From NCBI RefSeq assembly GCF_030272615.1, contig NC_081415.1:506617373-506681372 (forward strand): a DNA stretch of 64,000 nt, written 5' to 3'. The translations under genes were made by a program, and so were the position numbers. Of this stretch, positions 1 through 11,621 are shown one piece after another. Below the pieces are notes generated by a model. It was not told the DNA's origin, ran no database searches, and worked only from the letters and a program-made list of their open reading frames with translations. The DNA comes from Cryptomeria japonica (lineage: Eukaryota > Streptophyta > Pinopsida > Cupressales > Cupressaceae). Within the stretch, counting starts at the first letter, position 1. Each line of letters starts with the position of its first letter.

Positions 1-2
1 TA

Positions 3-2301
3 TCTCCTTTCTTATTTATCATTATGGCAGAAGCTTTTAGTCGATTGGTTATTAAGAAAAGGGATCTGGGCTTTTGGCAAGGGGTATTAATTCCTAACTC
101 TGATATGTCAATCACTCATAACCTTTTTGTCGATGATACACTTTTATTTGGGTCTTCTTCTATTCAAGAGGCTACTCATATTAAATTTATTCTGGATACT
201 TATACTGCTGGATCTGGCCAACAGATTAGCCCCCATAAATCCAAGATCTTCATTTTTAATACTCCTCAGTTGGTGGCTGATAGACTTGTGAATATCTTAG
301 GTTTCCCAGTAGACTCTCTTCCTTCTACCTATTTGGGGATTCCTTTCTTTATGGGATCTGCTAAGTCTTCTATTTGGAATTCGGTTATTGACAGACTTAA
401 ATCTTGTATTTCTGCTTGGAAGGCTAGGTGGTTGTCTCTTTCAGGTAGGATACTTCTCATTAAAACAGTCCTAGCTGCCATTCCCAATTACTATATCTCA
501 GTTCTTCAAGCTCCCAGATCAGTCATCTCCCAAATTGAAAATATTATTCGATCTTTTCTTTGGAAAAACAACATGACAGAAGATAAAAAGATTCCACTGA
601 TTTCTTTGACCAAGATGTCTCTTTCCAAGCAAGTTAGTGGTGCTGGGATTCAGGACTTATCTAAAAGAAATAGGGCTTTTAGGGGCAAACTAGTTTGGTC
701 TATGTATACTAAGCCCCAATCTTTGTGGTGCCAAATTATGCAGGCTAAGTATTTGGATTCCCAGAATCGTGCTAGGATCTTCATAATTTCTAATCCTCCA
801 CATGGGTCTGCTATTTGGAACTTTATGATCTCATGTAGGGAAGTGGTCTCTAATTTCTCTCCTGGCAGATCCATTCGGGGGAGGATTTTTTTTTTTGGAA
901 AGACTCTTGGAATGGCTTTCCCCCTCTTTCGCAGCATGATTCTCTTGCTTCTGTTTCAGTTGTTCTTTCTCAATCATGGGGAGTTAGATTGGTTGATTAT
1001 GTAGATAGTGTTGATCTATTTTCTCACAAGGTCTCATGGAAGGATCCCTCTACTCTGCCATTGTCCTTGCAGGAAATTCAAAATTTTAAATCTGTTTTGC
1101 AAGACCGAGTGGCTTTCCTTTCTAACATCAAAGATCAACTTATTTGGTGCCCTTCTAAATCGGGAAACTACTCTGTTAAGGAAGGATATTTTGTTGTTCA
1201 ACAAATGGCCAATCAAAATGCATCGTGCCTTTTTGTTATGTTGGAATAATTCAGTATTACCTAAAGCTGGTGTTTTTTCTTGGCTCGCGCTGCAAAATAG
1301 AATTTTGACTAGTGATCGTTTAGTCAAATTTAATATTGCCGTCTCCTTTTCTTGTGTCTTATATGGTAAAGCTCTTGAAGATGTCAATCATCTTTTTCTT
1401 CATTGTGAGTTTGCGAGTAGTTGTTGGCATTTTTTCCTCCAAAAGTTATCTCTTTCATTCCCTTTACCTTTATCTTTATGGGACATGTTTCAGTCTTGGC
1501 CAGTTTTGTATTCATCTTCTCTATTTGCTTGTTTGTGGTTTATAATTCCCTCTTCAATCATATGGGCCGTTTGGTGGGAAAGAAACAAGTGCATTTTTAG
1601 ATGTGACTCGTCGGATTTATCGGTTGTTCTTGGGATTTTGGAAAGAAGTATTATTGAGCAAGTTAATGCTCATGTCCAGAAATATTTTAGCATGAATTCA
1701 GAGTTCTCGCATTGGGACAATTTTATGATCTCTTCTTGGAAAAGTATCATTATTCTTGTATCACCCACCTTTCCAAGGATTTGGAAAACACCTATAGACA
1801 GAAAATCCATAAAATGGCATCCTCCTAATGCCCCTTTTTGTAAATTGAATTTCCTCCCGTGGAAATCTTGGTGATTCGGGAATAGGGATAGTTTTTCGTG
1901 ATCATTTGGGTTCTCTATTAGCATTAAAAGCTATCCCAATTTCTCCTGGCACAAATAATATGGCCGAGGCTTGTGCTCTTTTAGAAGGTCTTGTTATGGC
2001 TAAGGATTTGAATTTTAAATACCTTCATATTGAAGGTGATTCAGCTATTGTCATTAATGCTTGCAAGGCAAGAAAAGCTAATAATTGGCATTTCCGGTAT
2101 GTTCTTGAACAAATATGGACTCTTCTTGAAATGTTTGAGCACCTCATCATCTCACATGTTTATTGTGAAGGTAATGCATTGGCTGATTGCCTCGCTAATA
2201 TGGGTTGTGACAAAATTGTTATTGATTCCTCTCAATTGGGGGGTGATTTGATGAGCTTCCCAAACCTATTAATTATAGCCTGTAGAGAGTTGAGGATTTA
2301 A
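3..2301 (+). pseudogene. LINE ORF2 fragment (RT C-terminus, zf-RVT, RNase H), frameshifted
   Basis: This is the remains of the protein that would reverse-transcribe LINE RNA at a nicked target. The first frame (to about 890) holds the polymerase box, here FVDD instead of the usual FADD, and the thumb region with STYLGIPF and LSLSGRILLIKTVL. A slip in a T-run near 890 moves the frame for KDSWNG to KEGYFVVQQ. A second shift near 1230 restores LPKAGVFSWLALQNRILTSDRL and the zinc-finger-like CVLYG...HLFLHC segment. A deletion of about 11 nt near 1850 removes the start of RNase H (expected NFDGAS), after which NNMAEACALLEGL, EGDSAIVINA and EGNALADCLANMG are readable to a TAA at 2299. Other LINEs in this window share the architecture, so the assignment is firm. 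No function is expected. Confidence 0.9.
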
Positions 2302-3165
2302 TCTTTCTTATTATATGATTGCTCGTTTATACGAGTTGATATTCTCTTCTCTTGGTGAGGTATTTCTTTTCATAATTCCATTTGGTTTTGATTTGAGCTA
2401 CTTTACCTTACTTGATCATCACTTGGCATTCATTAATGATGAGTTGGTTGTTATTGATGTTGTTCATGTGTTTGGTACTCTCTTCTGGTGCGAAATCTGG
2501 AGATATTTATTTTCACATTGGGAATCCGTCCTTCATATGTCATTTAAAGTTTGGCGTAGCGTTGTTTTCATGATTATCTCTGTACGCCGCTTCTTTTGGT
2601 TTGTCAGTTTTTTTATGATATATCTCCTCTTTCTTTTCACTTATGGCATAAAAATTTTGGGCTTCATTTCTCTCTAGCATTTCCACATTCACTTCTTCTC
2701 CTTTGGCATTTGTCTATAATGGTCGACCGTAGATCTCGTGTCGTTGGTGTCAGTCATGTTTTGGAACCTTACATTTCTTGTAAATTCTCTGCGTTCTGTA
2801 GTATATATATATTTTGGTTGCAGTTGTTTTTTTGGTGCAGGGGCATGTCAATTTTGATTGCAGGAGATCTTTGTTGCAGGGCCTTCAAGATATCCCAGGA
2901 ACTTATCTTGTAAATAAGCTTGCATGCTCCTATTCTGTAAAACGAGCTTGCATGCTCCTATGTGTAAATGAGCCTGCATGCTCCTTTGCTAATCTCTATT
3001 TTGTAACTAGCTCCGGCTAGAGGATTGTTCACTACTTCTCTTCTATAATCATGTTGATGAGCAATGACCAGAGTTTTTCTTGCTAGTTCTTTTCTCTGGG
3101 AGCTTAGTTTGAACCAGTTTTTAAATATATTGTAAAAATTATTTATTATTAATAAAATATATTAA
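2302..3165 (+). other. LINE 3' untranslated region with 27-bp tandem triplet
   Basis: This non-coding tail of the first LINE has no sustained reading frame. At 2911-2989 a unit of about 27 bp containing GCATGCTCCT occurs three times in tandem with minor changes. Confidence 0.6.
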
Positions 3166-3178
3166 GTGGCACTGCCAC
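3166..3178 (+). other. Terminal hairpin of the first LINE
   Basis: GTGGC-ACT-GCCAC forms a 5-bp stem with a 3-nt loop a few bases before the A/TAA tail. Plant L1-clade elements often end in a short stem-loop thought to be recognised by their own RT; the role here is inferred. Confidence 0.5.
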
Positions 3179-3207
3179 CTTGCCAAAAAATAATAATAAT
3201 AATAATT

Positions 3208-4385
3208 ATAAATAGTGAGCTTCATTTTTTAACCAACAAAAATATAATTTGTAAATAGCAGTGAAGCTTGAATAGAAGAGTATTTCCCTTTGTGATATAT
3301 GTGTGTTTATGAACATAGATTGTAGTGTTCATAAAGACAAAATACCTAAAAACTTTGCAAAACAAGCACCCACAAATAAAGAGAACATTAGAGCTACAGA
3401 TAAAGAAAACAAGCAAGTTAACAATTTGTCAGAACGACAATCCAAACAATAACCCACAAATTTTCACAAGAATAACTGAAAAAATTAGGAGAAAACAAAA
3501 CATACAAGCAAAAATAAATAAAAATAGGGCCTTAGTGAGGAATAATCCTCACCTGGGTTGAATGTAGGCTCTTGAAACACCCATCAATCCTCCTCTTCGA
3601 GGTCGTGCAAGATTCCTCCTATCGATACCTGCAAGACGCAAATGAGAGGAAGTAAATGCAACAATGGCGTCGGCATTTTCGCTTTTCATGCAAAGAAAAA
3701 ACATCTGAAAGTAAATGTTTCACGTGCGCATATACCTTAAGGGTTTGCATGATGTAACAATCACCGAAAAGTCAGAACGTAGCCATTGTCGAAGATGAAG
3801 CTTGCATGGTATTTGAAGCAAGCATGTTCTCAAACCCCAAATGAATGTGTTATGGTGTGAAATGATTAAAAAAATTGAGAAGAGACGGGAGAGAATGGAA
3901 GAAAAGTTGGCTCAAATGGAAAAGAGTTGGGATCATTGAATGTTTTTCCACTCAAAATTTGTGAGCTATGTGATGAACATAAGGAGAAGGGATGTAGAGT
4001 TAATGTGACTGCAACGAAGAGTGTACGGTGACGACGGTTAATAAATGTGAACAAGTGGGATACGAGGGTGGCCATGTTGGAATGTCACGTAGCCATGTCC
4101 ATTTCAGGGGGAAAATCATGCACATTGATGGGGTGGGCCATGGCAGGTTTCGGTCATCACACCAAAATGGCACAATTTTGACACCTTGGATGAATCATCA
4201 TGTTACATGTGGCAAACAAGCCAAAAAAAAATTTTAAAATGTTTTTTGTTAGTCCACTTGGTGGTCTACATGGACTGCAAAAAGAAAGGGTTGGAGGTCC
4301 AAGTGGACCCACAAAGTTAAGGTGTGCAAGTTCTGGCTCCCCTCCCCTACCCTAAGCCTTTAACTATCTCTCTATATGAAAAAAA
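3208..4385. other. Intergenic stretch, no gene seen
   Basis: Between the LINE tail and the first hAT terminus I see no conserved protein, RNA gene or repeat structure. The short reading frames here have no recognisable motif. Confidence 0.5.
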
Positions 4386-4917
4386 CTAACTTGCAAGGTT
4401 TGCCTATCTAGGGGTCCGGTACTGGTCCAGTTCACTTTGGGTCCAGATCTCGGTCCGATTCACCTGCAAGTCTAGCTAGGGTCCATGCCTGGGTGAACCC
4501 ACATAGTTGGGCACCCAAAAAATGTTATTTTGTTGCAAATTTTAATAAAAAATTTAAATCTGCCACTTGGAAAGGAAAAGTAAAACTCTAAAAGTGACAT
4601 TTAAGACACAAACTTAGTTCATTTTTCCTCATTTGTTTTGCAAACAAACATCATTTTTTTCATTGCAGGTTGAGAAAAGTTTGGGTTCCAACATCAAATA
4701 GGAGTTGAAAATCAATTTTTGAAGCTTGAACAAGTGTTGCAACATCATTTCTACACATTTGCAAGCTTCCATTGGCTAAAAGAGGTAGGTTTTTGTACAT
4801 TTTTTTCAACCATTTTTGTTTCACAATTATGAAACATTATTTGTTTAGTTTACCTTTTTGTTTTTTCATTATTTGTTTTTGAATATGTTGATATAATTTC
4901 TTGCCATAGGAACTAGA

Positions 4918-7900
4918 ATGGCATTTACCTCTTCCTCCATAGGCACAAATGAACAACAAAAACATAAATCAGATCAAAATACTCCTCTATGGAAGTATGT
5001 TGACATTATACGACCACTTTCAGGAGGTGGGGGATTCCATTGGAAATGCCAAGGATGTGATAAAGAACATAATAGTTCATATTATCAGGTGGTAGGCCAT
5101 TTGTGTGGAATACTAGGAAGAGGCAACAAAAAATGCCTTGGAAAAAATGGTGTGCCTATACCACAAGAGACAATGTTAAAATATATAGGAAGCATGAAGA
5201 AGCATAAGAGAGAGAAGCCCATTGATTCAATCAAACCATTTCGAAAAAAAACAAAAGGAATGCAGCCCCCATATAATCCCAATATTGCAGTAGAAAACCG
5301 CCCATTTTTTCCATAACTAAGCCTAAAAGTGAAGCACCCATTGCATGCAAAAGATCAAAGGAGCCTTTAGAAACTGCTTTTCAAAATGGAAGTCAAGACA
5401 TTGTTGACCAAGATGTAGCAAGATGCATATATGCAAATGGGTTGGCTTTCAATGTTGTTCGCTCCCCATATTGGAAAAAGATGTTGAAAAATATTAATAA
5501 AGCTCCAAGAGGGTTTAAGAGCCTAGGTTATGAGAAGGTACATGGAACCTTGTTGGAAAGAGAGGTGAAGGGGGTTGAAGATGCATTGAAGTCCATAAGG
5601 GATTCATGGGCTAAGACAAGTCTATCCATTGTTTTAGATGGGTGGAAAGATTCCAAAAATCATCCCTTGATCAATGTCATAGCAGTGTCCCCTACAGAGG
5701 CAATGTTTTTGGAAGTTGTTGATTGTGAGGGCCAAGTAAATGATGGGCAATATATTACAGATATTTTCATCTCTTCCATTGAGACAATTGGACCTCGTAA
5801 TGTTGTTCAAGTCATAACAAACAACACGAATTGTAGATTTGTTGGTTTATTGGTTGAGGAACACTATCACCATATCTTTTGGACACCTTGTGTGGTCCAT
5901 TCACTCAATCTTATGTTGCAAAAGATTGGGAATAAGACTGATTGGATCAAACAGATGAATGCAAAGGTTGAGGACATCCAGATGTTCATCACAAACCATG
6001 ACATGTCTCAAGGGATTTTTTAGATCTTTTTCGAGTTTGGAGAGCTATTAAAGGAAATTGAAATAGTAATTTAATTTTATATTTTCTAATTTTTATTTTT
6101 TTCCTTGTTCATAATTTGATTGTGTACACTATATTGTTTATTCTTCTTTAAAGTTATCTTTATTTTTTAATCATTTTGGCTTTAATTTCTATTATAGGTT
6201 GCTCAGACCCGTTTTACATCTAACACAATCATCTTTAAACGAATCGTGAAAGTTAAAGTGACACTTTATAATATGGTGATCAGCCAAAATTGGGTTATAT
6301 GAAAGTAAAGCAACATTGAGAGAGCAACAAGAATTAGGCAAAGGATATTGGATGACTCATGGTGGGATCTTGCGAAATATCTCCTTAGTTTCACCGAGCC
6401 CATTACGAGCATGATTCGCTACACTAACATGGATAGGCCTTACATTGAAGAGGTTTATGATGGCATTGACTCATGCTTGAGTTGACGAAGTGCATTATAA
6501 ATGCAAAAGAGTAAAGACCCCGAGGAGACTTTTTTAAAACAATTGCAAGCAATTGTTGTAGAAAGGTGGAATAAGATGACCACTCCTTTACATCTTATTG
6601 CCTATGCCTTGACACCAAAGTATTATAGCAATGAGTATCTTGATCAACCAAAAATGCTTGCACCATGGAGAGATTTAGAAATGTTTGATGGGTACAATGC
6701 AACATTCCTTAGACTCTACCTTGAATATGATGCGTGAGATGTTATTACAAATTATTCACAAATTTTGTGAACGCAAATGGTCTAAGTGTTGACACTCTTT
6801 TGTCATAGATTCAAGAAGGATGCTCATAATTGGTGGTACTTCCATAGTACATGCTTACAAAACCTACAACCCCTCACAATCAAAATTTTATCACAAGTTC
6901 GTTCAATTAACTTTATTTTATCACAAGTTTATTTATAGTTTATTTTGTCTTCAGAAGTTGCTAGTAATTTTATAACTTTAATTGTTTACTTTATCTTCAT
7001 AGGTTGCTAGTTCATTTGCATCAAAAAGAAATTGGAGCACATATTCTTTCATCCACTCAATAAAGCGCAATAGATTGCAATAAAAAAGAGCAGAGAAATT
7101 AGTATATGTGCAATCCAACTTGCATCTCCTTTCACACAAGCAACATGACGACAAGCGAGGGGAGCCAAAGATGTGGGATATAGAGCCAAATAATACTGAC
7201 TTGGATGCTTCCACTCCTCAACTTGTTGCGTTTATGAATCGGAAAATGAGCACACTAATAGTGCGTGTGGCACCAACATTGGTTCATCTCAAAGAAGCAA
7301 AAAACTACATAAAATCGCGATTATACGTGATTAATCGCAGATCGGGCAAGTTGCCAATTTTTTCCCTTAAAAAATTGTGATTTTATGGTCAGCATTTTTT
7401 AACGATTAATATGCGATTAAATCACGTTTTATTCGGCTAAAAAATTGCATTTAATCAACTTTTAAAAAGAAGAAAACTCTAAACGACACCTGCAAACAAA
7501 AATCGCACAATGGTTTTCCAATATCTCCAACGTGAAGGAACAGTCGGCGTGGACGAACAGTCGACATGACGGAAGAGTTGTGCTTGCGACAAGAGAGTCG
7601 GGTTGCATCGTGAAAAGTTTCAGCTTCTACATTTATCGTTTGAAATCACATTTTCCATCTTATACCTAATATTTTTTTTAAATGTTTTGTCAACATTATA
7701 AATAGGAATAGAGTAGACATTATTTTTTGTCAGGGATATTCAATAGTAAATTTATTTTATATGAATATTTTCTCATATACAAATTTTATTAAAACATTCA
7801 AATTTTTTTATCATATCTTTATTTTTATAATACTTTTAATTTTCTTATTGATTTATATAAATAAAATCAATATTTATACAATGTAAATTAAAGGAATTTA

Positions 7901-8813
7901 GAGATTATTGTTTCCTTTATATTTTTAAATAAAATAAAAAATATTTTTATTTCTATGTATAATTTAGAGAATCAATATAAAAATTATTTATTTTGGGATC
8001 CATTTTTATATAAAACAATCAATATATTGACTGGAACACATCTTTCTATTTAAACTTTCTTTTAGATCTATATGCAATCACTATATAAATAACATAATCA
8101 ATTTTTTTAATTTCCTAAAATTTATATAACTCAACTTTCTTCTCTTTTCTATTTTTTCTTTAAAAAAATAAAATTCTAACCGCACTATATTTGGATTTTA
8201 CTCACATTTAACCTTGTGTAGGGTATCATTGCTACCCATACCAAAAGCTTATATTTTAAGCAATATTATAATTATTCTTAAATCTAAATGCTTAAATGAT
8301 AAATCTACTTATAATATTAATTTATAAATTATTAAATTGATTCAATTTTAATAGGATGTGCATTAGTAAATGGGTGAATACATACAATGAAGGTTTGCAA
8401 GTCATGGGTATAAATTGCAGCCACAAATATAGTACATCAATCAAGTCTTTTCACATGACCTTTTTGTACAAAGCATAAAGTAGTTTGCGTTTAAAATCTT
8501 ATATGGTACAAAACTTTATATGTTTAGAAGAAAAAACAAGGAATATATTTTAACAATTCATGGGTTAAACTCTCCTTATATCTCTATGCGATGGAAATGT
8601 GCTTAAATTATAAAAAATATTTGTCTCTTTGTCTATATTTTTTCACTATTTTTTGCTGATTTTTTCAAAAAATCTTATACTTCTGGTTTGCCGATTTATT
8701 CCCCAAACAATTTTTGCTTATTTGGTTCATCTAATGTCAATGTCAATGACGAGGAGGATGAGAATGATGAGAATGATGATGTTGATGATTTAAAGAATCC
8801 ATTTGATGATTAA
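4918..8813 (+). pseudogene. hAT transposase pseudogene (BED finger, DUF659, dimerisation region)
   Basis: An active copy would cut and paste the element. Visible blocks in order are: ATG at 4918 and a BED-type zinc finger (FHWKCQGC); a DUF659 region from about 5400 to 6023 with YANGLAFNVVRSPYW, VLDGWKDSKNHPLINVIAV and CVVHSLNLMLQKIG; a middle part with ERWNKMTTPLHLIAYALTPKYY (6560-6640); the conserved SNLHLLSHKQ (about 7110-7150); and an acidic C-terminus ending in DDLKNPFDD with TAA at 8811. The second catalytic-region motif reads VITNNTN where the other copy has VITDNAKN, so a conserved Asp is lost. Several frameshifts are present, and 6060-6198 looks like an intron or decayed spacer. The 3' end is separated by the 1.4 kb insertion. 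Confidence 0.85.
7290..8721. mobile_element. AT-rich insertion of about 1.43 kb inside hAT copy 1
   Basis: The 11-mer TTGGTTCATCT occurs at 7279-7289 and again at 8722-8732. Aligning hAT copy 1 with copy 2 shows the transposase sequence is continuous if everything between these repeats is removed. This is therefore an insertion flanked by a 9-11 bp duplication. The ends are weakly inverted (AAGCAAAAA near 7295 and its complement at 8711-8719). The interior has no coding potential, but has CGATTAA-type motifs near the left end and a GATTTTTTCAAAAAATC palindrome near 8661. The 9-11 bp duplication fits a Mutator-like non-autonomous element, but the class is uncertain. Confidence 0.6.
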
Positions 8814-8845
8814 ACTTCAAAAATTAAAACTATAGTTTGAATTGT

Positions 8846-10476
8846 TTTTTATTAAAAAAGCAGCGTTATCTAGGGCGCCAACCCTTAACATAGTCAAAGA
8901 CTATCAAAAAGACAAAACAAACCAAGGGAGCAAGCCCCATTACAACAAACAGATCAAAAAATAAACTAGACCCAACTCAAGGAGGGGAAGAGACACCCAA
9001 GCCTTGAGAGGGAGAGGTTAGGACAAGGGGGGAAGACCTCCCTTTCCGCCTTCGACGAACCACAGTCCAGGCAATACAATAATCAGGACCAAGAGAGAGA
9101 TCAGGTGGAAGTGATTCAACAAAGTTGTGATCAGAAGTAGTTGCAGAGTGTTGATGTAGAACCGTAGTAAGAAGCTGAGAAACAACGGCAGATTGTTGCA
9201 GGGTAGGCTATCGAAGCAGAGCAACACTAGAAGCAAGCTCAACAGTAGTAGAACAAGGTCGTTGAACAACAGTGAGACGATCAGTAGAAGGTTCAGCAGC
9301 AGTGAGATGCTCTTCATCACAGGAGGAAGCATCATCCTCATGAGAGGAACAAGTAGTATCCAACGCATTGACAGTCAAATGTTCAATGGTGGCATCTTTC
9401 CACCAAGTAGCAGCACCCTTATGGCGAGGAAAAGAATAGTTTGAAGCAAGATGTCCCGTTGAGAAACATTTTCGACAACGGAAGGGCAGGCCCTCATAAT
9501 CCAACAGCTAAAACCAAGGCCTATCCCCAACCATAAGAACAACATCCTTGGGGAGAGGCGAGGAGATGTCGATGTCGACCAACAAGCGAGCAAAGGTAGA
9601 GTGCCCCATAGAAGACGTGGCCTCATCCATTTTCAAGAAACGACCAATGGAGTTGCCAATGGCCTCGTAGCAAGAGAGTTCCCAAAAATGGAGAGGGAGA
9701 TTAGGAAGGCGAACCCATATTGGACGCACAAACAATGATTCAGTAAGGGAATTGAAAGAAGTTGTCCAGGGCCTGACAGAAAGAGAGTGATCTCCCCAAG
9801 CCCACACTTTGTCCAAAACCAAGTTTCTATCCAAGGTAGAAGTAAAGGATGCAATAAAAAAACCTTCCCACAAGGAAAGAGCTCAATGTTGTGGGCAATC
9901 AAGGGTTTCCAAGAGTTACTCACCCAACAATGGAGGTCTAGAAGAGAGGGCCAGAGCCCAGAAAATCTACACACCAAAACATTACTCTGATAGAAGTCAA
10001 TATTGTCCACAACATACTGGCCACAAACCACCACAGGGGAAGATTTGGCACAGGGAAGGGGACAAATCCCCTTACTAGTAGAAACCCTAGCCGCATGAGC
10101 GTAACTTCTTCCACTAGAAAGAGGAGGTTTGGGAGCATCCACACCTTTGCCTACAAAAGCAACAGCCGAAGAAGCAACAATGCCCTCAGTAAAGGGAAGA
10201 CCCCCCGCACCAGAGCCCACGAGAGAAGGGGGAAGGTCCGGGCCAGCCAAAGCATCATTGGGAGAGACAACGTCAACCGACACAGAGCAGGAGGGCAAGG
10301 GAAGGTCACCAGCAGCCCCCATGCCAAGGAGGGGGGGAAAATCTGCAAATGAGGGCATGTGGGCAAAGATGGACGGAGCAGCCCACACACGAAACCCAGC
10401 ACCAGTAGCAGAAGCATCAATCGAAGCGGGAGAGACATTTTTTGACAACTCTTGCTTTTTAAACTTTATTAGTTCC
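8846..10476 (-). mobile_element. Non-autonomous LINE derivative: ORF1 joined directly to the 3' end
   Basis: Read on the minus strand, a LINE ORF1 (10476 to about 9200) is followed by a few hundred bases and then a typical plant LINE 3' end (TTAAGGGTTGGCGCCCTAGA, AATAAAAAAC) at about 8900-8846. ORF2, with endonuclease and RT, is missing completely. A 7-bp direct repeat AATTGTT flanks it (8839-8845, 10477-10483). The short duplication leaves the exact borders uncertain. Confidence 0.7.
9208..10476 (-). pseudogene. LINE ORF1 (DUF4283 plus CCHC knuckle), broken
   Basis: This was an RNA-binding gag-like protein of a LINE. An Ala/Pro-rich N-terminus (SYAHAARVSTS) leads to NVLVCRFSGLWPSLLDLHCW. 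After a frameshift near 9860 come KVWAWGDHSLSVRPW, VRLPNLPLHFWELSCYEAIG and FARLLVDIDISSPLPKDV, which are typical DUF4283 blocks. An amber codon at 9508-9510 replaces the Gln expected in WFQLLDYEGLPF. The following knuckle reads CRKCFSTGHLASNYS, with the last zinc ligand changed from Cys to Tyr. The reading frame ends at 9208. No ATG opens the long frame near 10476, so the start is lost or lies beyond the truncation. Confidence 0.8.
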
Positions 10477-10656
10477 AATTGTTGAAACAATGATACTAGA
10501 TATTATTATTTTGTCATTTTGATATTGAACTTGATGCATATGATGCTATATATATATATAATTTTTACATTGTTTTTGTACTAACAAACCCAAACCCCTT
10601 TTCAAAATCTTGACGTATTGGCATACCGGGTTCTCAAACCCAAACTGGCAACTTAA

Positions 10657-11526
10657 GAAAAAAAACGAAGTTGCATCTACAGATCTCTAAGCTGCGTGTC
10701 TACCAACCTTTCGAGTGTTGATTAAATAATAATATTAAATGAGTAGTCCCTTAGTAAACTGCATATCAAATTGGTCATTTTGTATAGGACCATGCCACTT
10801 GCATGTTCAGGAATCAATACAGCAGGAATACTTATCTTGTACACCTCCCAATGTGTGTTAGATCGAGTTCTATGTGAAGGATGCTACTTTTCAGGGGACT
10901 AATATTTTTTCTGCAAAAAAGGGAAAAACATTATCAGGTGGTTTACTGAGAGGCTTGTAGTTAGTCATTGGAGGCTTGTGAAAAAATATTTAAGCCTAAT
11001 TTAGATTCAATCAGTGTTAACAACACAAAATTTATGTACTTGAACTGTTCAATTATCAATAATCTATAAGAACACTAATGTGAAACACTACCATAGTACC
11101 AAATACAGTACTACTACATTCCGAATGATAATTTTCATTGAGGTAACAATCAGACTCTCAATAGACATATTCCATTGAACACTTAAATTGCAGCAGAGTA
11201 CAACCCATGTGATTTGTCATCGTGCGTTCCTTCAAGAGGACAAAGAAGCAATTAAGCCATTTAGACATTGATGCAACAAACTACTTTCAGGATCCTTGCA
11301 AAACAGAACAGTGCTCTTCAAAGGAAATAAGCACTTGCAAATTTTTACGTCTATCAAGACGAGTGTTGGAAAGGTATTTTTCAGTTGTAATTGTAAATGG
11401 TCATCAAATTAAACAAATGTCAAATTTGAGCTGAAATTCTCCAAAAAGCAGTTCTACGAAATCAATCAAGAACAAGTTAAAATAATCATTTGATCCACAA
11501 ATTTGTCAATCAACTTCTGGTTGCTG
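10657..11526. other. Spacer downstream of the RLT gene
   Basis: About 0.9 kb lies between hAT copy 1 and the 3' end of the RLT gene. I see no conserved coding sequence or RNA gene here. Part may belong to a longer RLT 3' UTR. Confidence 0.4.
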
Positions 11527-11532
11527 TTTATT
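11527..11532 (-). terminator. Candidate polyadenylation signal AATAAA of the RLT gene
   Basis: TTTATT on the plus strand reads AATAAA on the gene's strand, about 90 nt after the stop codon. This is a plausible but untested poly(A) signal. Confidence 0.4.
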
Positions 11533-11621
11533 TACACGACTGCCATCCCTTCCATAAAGCCAGAAAAAAAATACCTGGCTATAAATTAAAATAATACATT
11601 GGAGAAATTAATGTCACAAAC

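Larger units (their letters stand above)
1..3207 (+). mobile_element. 3' half of a decayed LINE (plant L1 clade)
   Basis: The window opens inside a LINE reverse transcriptase at the SPFLFIIMAEA block. It continues through the RT C-terminus, zf-RVT, RNase H, a 3' untranslated region of about 0.9 kb, a short hairpin and a tail of A6 followed by TAA repeats (3185-3207). The 5' half and target-site duplication are outside the window, so the full length is unknown. At least three frame disruptions show that this copy is dead. Confidence 0.9.
4386..10656 (+). mobile_element. hAT DNA transposon copy 1, with two nested insertions
   Basis: The left end is CTAACTTGCAAG at 4386. The right end, read on the minus strand from 10656, is TTAAGTTGCCAG, matching 9 of 12 bases. 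Both sides carry the same flanking 8-mer GAAAAAAA (4378-4385 and 10657-10664), the size expected for hAT target duplications, although it is low-complexity. The left subterminal region repeats GGTCC motifs (4410-4480), a common layout for transposase binding sites. Between the ends lies one transposase pseudogene in plus orientation, split by an insertion at 7290-8721, and a minus-strand LINE derivative at 8846-10476. A relative sits at 26628-30389 in the opposite orientation. Confidence 0.75.

Noticed and set aside
10438-10488. Start of the LINE ORF1 at 10490 or 10438
   Set aside because: 10488-10490 is TTG, not ATG. The ATG at 10436-10438 opens a different frame of low-complexity Leu codons. 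The true start is not present.
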